Source of the DNA: JASSUD01 sp031963445 | GTDB lineage: Bacteria; Pseudomonadota; Gammaproteobacteria; Burkholderiales; Burkholderiaceae | Direction of reading: 5' to 3' | Assembly: GCA_031963445.1 (NCBI GenBank) | Contig: JASSUH010000001.1 | Span: forward strand, 1,736,001-1,800,000 | DNA: 64,000 nucleotides | In this document: piece by piece, positions 25,986 to 34,827 of the stretch | Numbering within the stretch: position 1 is the first letter of the stretch | Layout: each line of letters opens with the position of its first letter | The notes under the pieces: model-generated | What the model was told of the DNA's origin: nothing | Seen by the model: only the letters and a program-made list of their open reading frames with translations | The model's database searches: none | Translations under genes and position numbers: made by a program

Positions 25986-27258
25986 ATGAATGGGCGACAA
26001 TGTATTTTTTCCATTCTCGCCGTGTCCGCTGGGAATCTCGTTGAATGGTTTGATTTTTATGTTTACTCATTTTGTGCCATTTATTTTGCGGCTTCTTTTT
26101 TTCCTGCTGCTAATTCAACCGTCCAACTTCTAAAAACGGCGGGTATCTTCGCTGCCGGTTTTTTCATGCGACCGATAGGTGCTTGGTTCTTTGGCCGTCT
26201 TGCCGACCGGCAAGGCCGCCGCCTGGCTACGATGGTATCCGTACTTATGATGGGCGGTGGCTCATTCGTTATTGCCTGCTTACCGACCTATGCCCACATC
26301 GGTGAACTGGCCCCCGTGCTACTGCTTTTCGCTCGATTGTTACAGGGATTTTCCGTAGGTGGAGAGTATGGAGTGAGCGCCGCTTATTTAAGCGAAATTG
26401 CTTTCAAAAAGCATCAGGGCCTGTTTGCTTCCTTCCAACCCATGACGTTGATATGTGGCCAGCTCTATTAGCGCTTCTCTCGATTGTGCTGTTACAGCAG
26501 CTTTTAACCGATACACAAATGAAAGAATGGGGTTGGAGACTCTTGTTTTTATTAGGAGCTGCGAGTGCATTGATTGTGCTATGGATGCGGCGCTCATTGA
26601 AAGAGACGGCTTCTGAAACAGATAGAGCACAGCAAGATGCCGGGACGCTCAAAGGCTTATGGCAACATAAGCGAGCTTGCATTACCGTCATCGGTTTGAC
26701 AGCCAGCGGCTCGCTGACTTTCTATACCTTCACGACTTATATGCAGAAATACCTCGTGAATACGGTTGGCATGTCACCCCAAGTGGTCAGCACATTAATG
26801 ATGCTGGCCATCTCACTTTGCCTGCCGCTGTATCCGATCTATGGTGCCCTATCCGACAAAATAGGACGTAAAGCCATGATGATTATTTTTAGCGCTTTAA
26901 CGGCTTGCGCAACCATACCCCTGATATCTGCGCCTTAAGCACCGTCTCTAGTCTCTATGCCGTATTCGGGTTGGTCTTTAGCGCTTTGATGATTGTGATT
27001 TTTTATACGTCGATTGGTGGATTACTGAAAGCGGAAATGTTTCCGACTGAACTACGTGCATTAGGGGTGTGCTTGCCTTTTGCGCTAGCGAATGCGTTGT
27101 TTGGGGGAACCGCCGAATATGTGGCACTGTGGACAAAATCGAGAGGGATAGAATCGAGTTTTTATGGGTACGTAACAGCGATTGCGTTAATGAGCTTATT
27201 GATCGCGCTAACCATGCCAGATGCGCGGCGGCAGGGTTATTTAAAAGAAGAGCGATAA
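25986..27258 (+). pseudogene. frameshifted MFS transporter of the MHS (alpha-ketoglutarate permease-like) family
   Basis: Three overlapping frames together encode one 12-helix permease. The first part has the MHS start (AGNLVEWFDFYVYSFCAIYF) and the loop motif FGRLADRQGRR. The frame then breaks near 26455 (GGQL context, stop after ICGQLY) and again near 26935, continuing to LTMPDARRQGYLKEER at 27258. Members import citrate, ketoglutarate or related acids with protons. Two frameshifts mean no functional transporter, consistent with gene decay in a host-restricted bacterium. Confidence 0.88.
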
Positions 27259-27315
27259 AACGCGCTAATCAGCCTGCTAGGCACTGCACTTCCACCAGTT
27301 GGGTTAGCGTTTTAT
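27255..27315 (+). terminator. possible terminator after the transporter remnant
   Basis: An interrupted stem ATAAAACGCGCTAA / TTAGCGTTTTAT with a loop of about 33 bases ends in a T-rich run. The long loop makes it weaker than the other terminators listed. Confidence 0.4.
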
Positions 27316-27398
27316 TTATCTAACCTTTGAGATATTAAATTCTTTTAATGTATCGTAGGACGACGGCTTTTATTGTCTGCCCTATACTTCCCTGTCAC

Positions 27399-28001
27399 TT
27401 AAAATACAACGTTTTCAAGGTAAGAGAGGGTTTTAGTGTTCGTAATCTTGTACTTTTCTATGACATTTTCAAAATCCGCACCGCTTCTGATGGCTGCCGC
27501 TGCTGCTTCTTCAACTAAATACTGAATGCTTTCCTCATCATCGAGACCTAACTTACGTGCCATTTGGAGGAGGTTTTTGCCTTCATGAACGACTTGATGC
27601 ACAGCTATATTGGTTGCAGCCTTTTTAATGAAAACCAAGACGTTATCGTCCGTGATGTTGTGCTTTTTTATAACATCTTTAAGATTTTCATTCTTCCTAA
27701 GCGCTATCAGTGCGGCTTCTGCCACTAAGGATTGAATGCCTTGTATATCGTTGATACCTAGCTTACGTGCTGCCTCGTAAGGGTCTTGACCTTCGTTGAC
27801 TGCGCGTTCCCCAGCCATAGAAGTTACAGCGTCTTTAAGGAAAATAAGGGTGTCAGCATCCTCGATTTTGTACCTTGTTTTGATAACTTCAAAGCTCTCG
27901 CCCTTCTCGACATCTGCAAGTAACCTCTGTCTAAACTCTAATTCTGATGCCGATAGGGGCCGCACAAACGGAGACTGCTTTGAGGAAACTTCATTAGACA
28001 T
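27399..28001 (-). CDS. internally repeated helical protein, putative effector
   Basis: 200 residues made of about 70-residue repeats. The clearest match is DPYEAARKLGINDIQGIQSLVAEAAL against NLLQMARKLGLDDEESIQYLVEEAAA; the linking segments also repeat (FEVIKTRYKI, LKDVIKKHNI, FENVIEKYKI). Each half-unit is two helices of about 34 residues, so an alpha solenoid is likely. The first 25 residues are polar (SNEVSSKQSPFVRP). No family recognised; repeat proteins of this kind often bind host proteins or nucleic acid. Alone on the minus strand after a decayed transporter. Confidence 0.72.
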   Translation of the reverse strand: MSNEVSSKQSPFVRPLSASELEFRQRLLADVEKGESFEVIKTRYKIEDADTLIFLKDAVTSMAGERAVNEGQDPYEAARKLGINDIQGIQSLVAEAALIALRKNENLKDVIKKHNITDDNVLVFIKKAATNIAVHQVVHEGKNLLQMARKLGLDDEESIQYLVEEAAAAAIRSGADFENVIEKYKITNTKTLSYLENVVF

Positions 28002-28409
28002 TCTTGTCCTCGAAAAAAGTAATTAGGGGCGCTGCCACTATATCAAGTGGTGCTATTTTTCTTATAGGAGAGGTTGTTTTCAAGCTATTTTTGCCTATCT
28101 CGCACACTTCAGTTTGCTATGAGGGGTATATGGATGCGAGCGCTACGCAGGCATAACAAGGTGGAGATAGCAAGCAATTGATTGCCTAACTATGCCGGAT
28201 GCTCGCCCACAAGGTTATAGCCGTTGTGAAGTACCTGATAGCGACAAAATCAATATCTGGAGATGAGTTAGCCTTAAGGAAAAATGACTCGTGCAGTTAC
28301 TGTATTTTTGCATTAACTGCACGGTTACTTTAGGTTTGAAATGACCTTCCCTTCTTAAGACCAGAGATATTAGTGGGGCAAAAAAAATTAGCTAAGAGCA
28401 AATAGGAGA
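28002..28409. other. intergenic region with transporter fragment and hairpin
   Basis: No complete gene. About 28170-28217 resembles the 3' end of the transporter pseudogene (ATGCC(G/A)GATGC.CG then AGGTTAT, encoding MPDARPQGY). A perfect inverted repeat CGTGCAGTTA / TAACTGCACG is at 28290-28323. Confidence 0.4.
28290..28323. repeat. perfect inverted repeat, possible weak terminator
   Basis: Ten-base arms CGTGCAGTTA and TAACTGCACG around a 14-base loop, with a short T-containing stretch after it. It lies downstream of the minus-strand gene ending at 28410. Confidence 0.45.
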
Positions 28410-29309
28410 TCAAGTTTTTCGTAAAACAAGCAATTCATCGGCTATTTTCGTCATAGAGTCTGCATATTCGTTAAATTTGCTGCCTACCTTTCCCCATAGG
28501 GCAAAAGAGAGCAAAGTATCAACAAATAAAATCCATAAATAGGCAGGATGCTCGTCAAAATACCCCTTGCTTTCCATCATAGCGAGCATAGCTAAAACGG
28601 TGAAATTGAGGATTATATTCAAAGGTTTACAGCTTTCCCCGATCTCTTTAAACTGCTCTATCACGCCACGTAATGTAGATTGGGTTAATTTTAATTGGGA
28701 ATTAACTATACCTAGAGGACTGATTACAACGACTCCTTCAGCATGGCTAAACTCGCTGTCCTCTTGTGCTAAAACAAAAAGTGCGTTTGCATGTTGTTTT
28801 AGAATATCTGCACGCACATCCAGGGTGGTCCTCAGCCCATGCAGTATCAGATAAGAAAGGCTTGCATCGACAATTAGCCCCCCAAGATAGCCAGGGTGCC
28901 CATCGATATGTCCTATTATTTTCATCGTCACTAAGGTTGCCAAAGCGCCTAAATGAGACGCCCTATAACCTGCTTTCATATAGCGACTCTGGCATTCAAT
29001 ATCATCGGCCAAACGGCGTAAAGAAGCGGCTCGGTTTCCTAATAACTCAGCCCTTATTCCTCTGTATTCTTCAACAGTGATAGATCTCCATCTTTCCCCG
29101 CTTCGGATTTCCCATTGAGGCTGCCCTAATCTTTGCACACTAAAAGAAGAAGGAGTAGGCTCATCAATAGGAATAGGAATGACAACTTCAATATCTTCCT
29201 CAACAGAGTCATCTATCCTTTGATCCGGCACACGCGGGTTAATAGATTGGTACCCAAAAGAAGTTCCCGAATTTAACCATGGAGAAGAAGTAGCTGGGAT
29301 AGAGGACAT
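28410..29309 (-). CDS. membrane protein with duplicated transmembrane module, putative effector
   Basis: 299 residues: a polar N-terminal 65 residues, then two copies of a module of a hydrophobic helix, an acidic turn with HP.YL and a second hydrophobic helix. Copy one runs GHIDGHPGYLGGLIVDASLSY and copy two runs KGYFDEHPAYLWILFVDTLLS, each followed by a helical segment ending ALFVL or ELLVL. No family recognised and no signal peptide. The duplicated hairpins suggest insertion in a membrane, perhaps a host one. A terminator is 62 bases upstream of its start. Confidence 0.7.
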   Translation of the reverse strand: MSSIPATSSPWLNSGTSFGYQSINPRVPDQRIDDSVEEDIEVVIPIPIDEPTPSSFSVQRLGQPQWEIRSGERWRSITVEEYRGIRAELLGNRAASLRRLADDIECQSRYMKAGYRASHLGALATLVTMKIIGHIDGHPGYLGGLIVDASLSYLILHGLRTTLDVRADILKQHANALFVLAQEDSEFSHAEGVVVISPLGIVNSQLKLTQSTLRGVIEQFKEIGESCKPLNIILNFTVLAMLAMMESKGYFDEHPAYLWILFVDTLLSFALWGKVGSKFNEYADSMTKIADELLVLRKT

Positions 29310-29370
29310 AAGGTTAATTCCAAGCTGGAAAATATAAAAAGTTGAGCATAAAAAAACTGCTTATCAAATA

Positions 29371-29407
29371 AAATGGCCCTCAGTGCAAAAATCACAGAGG
29401 GCCATTT
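29371..29407 (-). terminator. rho-independent terminator of the 29493-30881 gene
   Basis: Perfect 11-base arms AAATGGCCCTC and GAGGGCCATTT, a 15-base loop and a T-rich run on both strands, so it may work in both directions. It lies 86 bases beyond the stop of the minus-strand gene ending at 29493. Confidence 0.8.
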
Positions 29408-29492
29408 TTATAAGCCAGTGCAACCCAATGTTAAAAAGGAGATCACTATCTTTTTCTTCGATAGAAATAGCTTATTTATTAAGAACCGGCTA

Positions 29493-30881
29493 TTAAACCA
29501 ATTTTAATAATCCCTGCTCGAAAAGCCTAGCAATAGTCTCTTCCGTAGTACGTTTTACTGTCGCTTTTACTATTTCTTCAAGTTCTTCGCGGCTTACCGA
29601 AGAATTTTCTGCTCCAACAGAAGCTGAGCGAGGAGGCTGAGCAACTTCTAGATTTGAAGGTGCAGGAAGTGCACCAGTCGAGTGTCTGCGTGATTGCCCG
29701 TTAATTTGGTCAATAATAGGGCTTGCCGACTCAACAAATCTATCAACCTTGTCAAATCTATCACTTAACTCTTTATTCTGCTTTTGTAATTCTTCATTTT
29801 GTTTTGATAATTGATAAAACGCATCAGTCACCGAAATGGTAGGAGTACCAGAAACCCCCGACATAAGAAACTCTCCTTTTAGGACGTTAACCAGTAAACT
29901 GGCCCATCCTTTGACAAATTCTTTATTTTGTTCTATTTCTTTCTGTCTGTCTAATGTGCTTTGTGAGCCTGCTCTGACCGCTACACCACCCACAACACCT
30001 ACCCATGGTGCCATGCTCCATATACCAACCATGCTAATCAAGCCAGTAATGAAATTTAACGCATGATTCCATTTACTAGATGAAGAGCCAGCAGTCTTCT
30101 TTTGTTTTTCTGTCTCGTCCTCTAAATCTTCTTTCAAAGCTTCAAGTTTTTCAACAAAATGCTTTTTAGCTTCAGTCGGAGTAAATGTGTTCCCCTCTTT
30201 ATCTACCACTCCTCTAAACTCTTCCTCCGTGCCAAGGGCTGTTTGCTCGATAATTAAGCAAGTCCAATCAACTAGCTCCATAAGCTTAGCTTGAACTTTT
30301 TTCTCATCCGAAGTTCTAAACCAATGATCATTTAGATTAAACCAGGTGTTTTTTGCCCTCTCAAGATTATCTAGAAGAGGTTTAAAAGGCTCATTTTTTA
30401 CTTTAGTTGTATTTAATGAAATTTCTGAAGGAAAGCGCGTAACCGCAACCACTGTTTCATCATCACCTACATATCTTGCTTCTTGAATATTTCCCGCCGG
30501 GCCAAAATATTCTTCTATACGAAAATCTTTTGCCCCAATCATTGTTTTATCAAGATAAGCAACCCCTCGAAGCTTGCCATCTACATCTCGATACACCTCT
30601 ATTTCCTTTCCTGAGCCTAAATCTTTTACATCTTTATTAAGCTCATCAAAACGTAAAATAGGGCCTTCCTTAGGGCTAGCAGGCACGTTCTCAAAGCGTT
30701 CCCATCCTTCTGAAACATGCTGGATTAAAGCTTTATTGTCCAATGTTTCTAAAGAGGGAGAATCATTATTCTCTGCTTTAGCCTGTTCCGCTTCCCGCAA
30801 GCTTTCTGCATATTTAGCTGGAGAATTACCTGAACCCGAAAAATAAGATATCGATGTTAGTGGTGGCAATGATAGACGCAT
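29493..30881 (-). CDS. large coiled-coil membrane-associated protein, putative effector
   Basis: 462 residues. A Ser/Gly-rich start (SLPPLTSISYFSGSG) is followed by a charged region, a hydrophobic segment near residues 270-300 (ALNFITGLISMVGIWSMAPW then GVVGGVAV), a coiled coil around 355-375 (LSKQNEELQKQNKELSDRF) and a helical C-terminus. No known domain. The layout (polar leader, central hydrophobic segment, coiled coil) resembles the 24715 protein and may be a family of secreted membrane-active proteins; this is inference. Confidence 0.7.
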   Translation of the reverse strand: MRLSLPPLTSISYFSGSGNSPAKYAESLREAEQAKAENNDSPSLETLDNKALIQHVSEGWERFENVPASPKEGPILRFDELNKDVKDLGSGKEIEVYRDVDGKLRGVAYLDKTMIGAKDFRIEEYFGPAGNIQEARYVGDDETVVAVTRFPSEISLNTTKVKNEPFKPLLDNLERAKNTWFNLNDHWFRTSDEKKVQAKLMELVDWTCLIIEQTALGTEEEFRGVVDKEGNTFTPTEAKKHFVEKLEALKEDLEDETEKQKKTAGSSSSKWNHALNFITGLISMVGIWSMAPWVGVVGGVAVRAGSQSTLDRQKEIEQNKEFVKGWASLLVNVLKGEFLMSGVSGTPTISVTDAFYQLSKQNEELQKQNKELSDRFDKVDRFVESASPIIDQINGQSRRHSTGALPAPSNLEVAQPPRSASVGAENSSVSREELEEIVKATVKRTTEETIARLFEQGLLKLV

Positions 30882-31151
30882 ATTACTTAGCCTCTTTTTC
30901 TTTGAAGGAAGAAAATTAAGAATCGTCTCAGAAGTATAGGATTTTGCTAATCAATGTCTCTAAGGAAAAACCTTATTCATTATCGAAAACCAATCAAGCT
31001 GAAATGGTTGTTTTTTCAAAGAGTTTCCTTAAAAATCAGGCCTCCCAGGAAAATATAATGTACTTTTATGCGATTAAGGTTATTTACTGATTTTGATGTG
31101 CGCTTCTTATCTATCCTCCCTCGATTATCTAGTAAAGGCTTAAAAAAGAGT

Positions 31152-31278
31152 TTATTTAGAAAAGCTTCCTAAGAACTGCATCACCATTTCCTCAATTAAA
31201 TAGCGCTGATGTTCAGACAAGGCTTCAATTTCTTTGATGAGCTTTAAGATCTGGGATGAAAGCGGATATTTTATTTTT
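31152..31278 (-). pseudogene. C-terminal part of an XRE-like regulator cut by intron A
   Basis: On the minus strand it encodes KIKYPLSSQILKLIKEIEALSEHQRYLIEEMVMQFLGSFSK then stop, shown here only as a reading of the frame; the pattern of a helix with SEHQRYLIEEMV is typical of phage-type regulator tails. Its upstream half lies beyond the intron at 38174-38400. Joined across the intron, the reading continues as AAKSWQTEKIKY but is one base out of frame with the N-terminal half, so the gene also carries a frameshift. Confidence 0.6.
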
Positions 31279-31700
31279 GTACGACCTGCAAAGTCGTTCT
31301 CATCTGCTGTTTCGCTAATTTTTTTTCGACGAAACCAGCTGTTCCATCAGTTGTTTCCTACCCAGGCATGCATAGCTGGCAACGGCTTTGTATGAAGCCC
31401 TGGGGACAATGTAGCCGCTGGATATTCAGTACAAGAAGGCGTGAGCCGGAATGGAAACTGCCAAACACGTAGGCGGGGAGGCGCTAGGAATAAATGGAAA
31501 CGTCCAACATAAGTGAACTACCGTAAAGCATCGTCAAGTATAACGGGTCGAACGTGATGGTTGAACTTAGATACCTAAGAACGAAAAAGACCCGAACCAA
31601 AAGGTACATGGCAAGGAATCACTTTTAAAAATTAGGTGATTCATGGACAAATAGGCCATCGGTGTAAAGGTGGGGACCGGCCCATTCAGGAGTGAGAACG

Positions 31701-34144
31701 GTCGGGTAGCAGCAACCCATTGCTGAGCCACCGCCCCCAAAGAACGTAACGTGCCATTTTCACGGCATTACGCTCAGGCATAACAAAAGCCTCGTACTGA
31801 GACCGGTTTCACGACTTTTAAACCAAGGTTATGAACTTGTGCGTGACAGGTAGGATGGAGAAGGACTCGGTTACTCAGTGCATCGGAGCCGCCATGCATA
31901 CGATACTCTATATGATGATCATGCCATCCGGTGTCCATATCCATCTCAAACTCACATAGCGCACATAAGCCTTTTTGGGCTGCGTATAGTTTGGCCCACT
32001 GGCCTCGATAGCCATTATTTTTCAATAGGCGTTCTTGCCGCAGGGTTTCACCATACATTTCCCATTCAGGGTCATACGGGTGGTATGTCATCCTGACTTT
32101 CTTATGCCGCTTGATGGGAATACTAGTCAGAGAGTACTGTTCCAAGCGCCCCTGACTGCCATCCTCACGTTCCATTTCAGCTGCAAACACCCATTGTCGA
32201 TTACCGATTTTGCGCCAATACTTCTGGCGTATCCAGCGGCTATTTTTATTGGGATGTCTGTGGCCCGCCCACTGCCAGAGTTGTTTAAACAGAAGATTTT
32301 CCATGCGGGAGAACGACTGTTTAGCACAAACTGGACTATGGTATTGTGCCCAGCCACGCAGTATCGGGTTGAGCTGTCGGATTAAATCGACTTACTTAGC
32401 CCCTAAATTGTTGTTGATGACTATCCTTAACTTTTCATAGAATGCTTGACCATTTTTCTTACTCGGCTTGATGAGTAGCTTCTCCGAATACTTACGGAAA
32501 TTCCACCCTAGGAAGTCGAAACCTTCATGGATAGATACGATACGTGTTTTGGCTGAAGAGAGCCGCAATCCTCTCCCAGCAAGAAAAGCTTCAATCCACG
32601 GCTTGACCTCGGTTTCCAGCACCTCTTTCGAGGCGCCAGTCACAACAAAGTCATCGCAATATCGCACCACGTTCACTTTCAGTTTCCGGGTTCGGCCTAC
32701 CCCCCATTTCGCTTGTAGATAAGCGATGAGTTGTGTTTCCAACCCATTCAACGTCCAATTGGCTGCTGCGGGCGAAATGATTCCGCCTTGCGGAACACCT
32801 GCGGTGGTTTCCTGCCATTGCCCACGATCAATAACGCCGGATGCTAGCCACTTACGTAGTATCGACTTGTCCATGCAGACATGTTCGAGCATCCAGTTTC
32901 TTGAAATTTGATCAAAGAAGCCTTCAATGTCCGCGTCTAGCACCCATTTGGCCGAGTTCTTCCTAGCCAGCAAGGTAAAGATTTGTTCCATTGCGTCAGC
33001 AGTACAGCGATTTTCCCTGAATCCATAGGAGTTAGGATCGCTCACCGATTCCAGTACAGGGTCAAGCGCTAGCAGGTGAAGAGCCTGCATCGCTCTATCC
33101 CTCATGGTTAGTATGCCAAGGGGGCGTTCCTTTCCATTTGGTTTTGGAATGTAAACTCTTCGAACTGGCAAGGGTTTATATCGCAGCTTCTTTAATCGGG
33201 TAATGGCAAGGTACTTTTTATGGGGCATGTCCCACAGTTCATTGTCCACACCAGCCGTTCGTTTGCCTTGATTCTCAGTCACTCGTTTAACGGCTAATGC
33301 TTTTGCGCTAAACGAGCGGGTCAGCATCCGTTGTAGCGTTTTCACGCGACGCCAGTGGCCGACCTGTGTTGCCTTCGTTAATCGGTGCTGTACCACTCTC
33401 ACATTCTTTTGGACTCGCTTCCAATCAATGGAAATCCAGTCTGTGGGAATGCGCGAAGACGCAGAACCGAATGTATTGCTGTCAGTTACTCTCATGCTTT
33501 CTTCGACCAATTCAAAAAAAATTTCCAGAATTATGTAGGTGGTATCAGTGGTTAACGACTGTTACACCCCGCAAAAGTGGGCACCCTTTCGGGCTAGGAC
33601 AAAGTTTGAATCCATATCCGACGCATTACACGTCGGCCTTCGCTTTCTCTGCGATCCTCTGCCCGCTCCGCCAACAGCTTCCCTTGCGGGTTGCCTGCCC
33701 ATTCAGATGATCTGAACTGAGGCAGCGAAACGGGTTTACCGCGTTCCACATCAATGACACGAGTAGGTTAGGTTCTGCCTCTTTGCCGATGATCTTAAGA
33801 GTCCGTGTATTTCTACTGTTCAAAGAAATATCCGATCATGCGCCTGTTTGGCTCAAGCCTATCAGCGCCTTTGGCTTGTTGCTTATGACGACATTTATCA
33901 GCAGTTCACATACGTTAACCTTACTACCCAGCCTAGCACCTCATCCGCCGTAGCGCTGGCAGATAGCACCTCTTTCTCACGAGAGGGGCGCCGCCCTTGC
34001 GAGCAGGTTACATTGTTTCGGCAGCTTCACATAGGCTCGTTACCAAGCCTGCATGTGCCGATAGGCTACGACTGACGGAACAGTCGGTTTCTCTGCCTGC
34101 CATTAGGCAGGTGAAACAATCATTGACGCAGCTTCGCGTCGCAC
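31701..34144 (-). mobile_element. group II intron B, antisense within intron A
   Basis: A 2444-nt intron on the minus strand. It starts GTGCGACGCGAAGC at 34144, and domain V (GAGCGTAATGCCGTGAAAAT start, GTTACGTTCT end) is near 31742-31776; it ends GCTACCCGAC at 31701. Its insertion point in intron A is fixed by comparison with intron C. It encodes a reverse transcriptase/maturase with an HNH domain that carries one in-frame stop. Because it is antisense to A it cannot be removed from an A transcript. Confidence 0.88.
31774..33495 (-). pseudogene. intron B reverse transcriptase/maturase with HNH domain, single nonsense codon
   Basis: Starting at MRVTDSNTF, the protein has the RT domains in order: IPKPNGKERPLGI, the SYGFRENRC region, VLDADIEGFFDQI, TAGVPQGGIISP and the catalytic VVRYCDDFVV. 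A TAA at 32392-32394 then interrupts the frame where relatives have Gln (VDLIRQLNPILRGW continues in the same frame). After it come the maturase domain and an intact HNH zinc endonuclease (CALCEFEMD, HDHHIEYRMHGG, HPTCHAQVH). One CAA-to-TAA change therefore explains the break. Two truncated products or read-through are possible; a sequencing error is not excluded. Confidence 0.85.
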
Positions 34145-34827
34145 GAACAGGGTAAGCCCATAGCGTCGCCGGACACGGCAGGCAAACTGTGAGGAATGCT
34201 ATTGGCGCTGTGGGTAAAGGAAGGTGTAAAAAGCGAATGCCTTTCTGTAATGGGAAGGATAGAGAGTGCAACATGCCCTCGCGCGAAAGCGAGCAGACTT
34301 ACACCTGGTCATGGAGGGCAAGAGATCTTGGCAAATCGTTATATGCAGGCATGTCAGATGAGACGTACCCACAAGGTCCGTTGTGCGCCTGCGCGCTCGA
34401 ATAATCTGTGGAACCAGGCCAACTGGCCTCGCATTACACAGCGGGTGAAGCGACTCCAAGAGCGTATTGCTCAGGCAGTATTAGCAGGACGATGGGGCAA
34501 AGTCCATGCTTTGCAACACCTGCTAACACGTTCATACAGCGGCAAAATGCTCGCTGTTAAACGCGTGACAGAAAATCGAGGTAAACGTACGCCAGGAATT
34601 GATCGAATTCTTTGGTTTACTTCGGCGGCCAAATGGAGGGGAATGTTGTCACTCAGGCACCACGGATATCGTGCTCTGCCGCTACGACGTGTTTACATCC
34701 CTAAAAGTAACGGTAAGCAACGTCCTCTGGGCATCCCGACCATGCGGTGCAGAGCAATGCAAGCCTTATGGAAGCTTGCTCTTGAACCTATTGCGGAATG
34801 CACAGCAGACCCGAACTCCTATGGATT

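Noticed and set aside
27399..28001. TALE-like DNA-binding repeats in the helical repeat protein
   Set aside because: The half-unit length (about 34) is similar, but there is no variable di-residue pattern and no GGAQAL-like core as in Burkholderia TALE-likes.
30882..31151. Extra gene between the coiled-coil protein and the regulator fragment
   Set aside because: Only short frames without ribosome-binding sites or similarity were seen.
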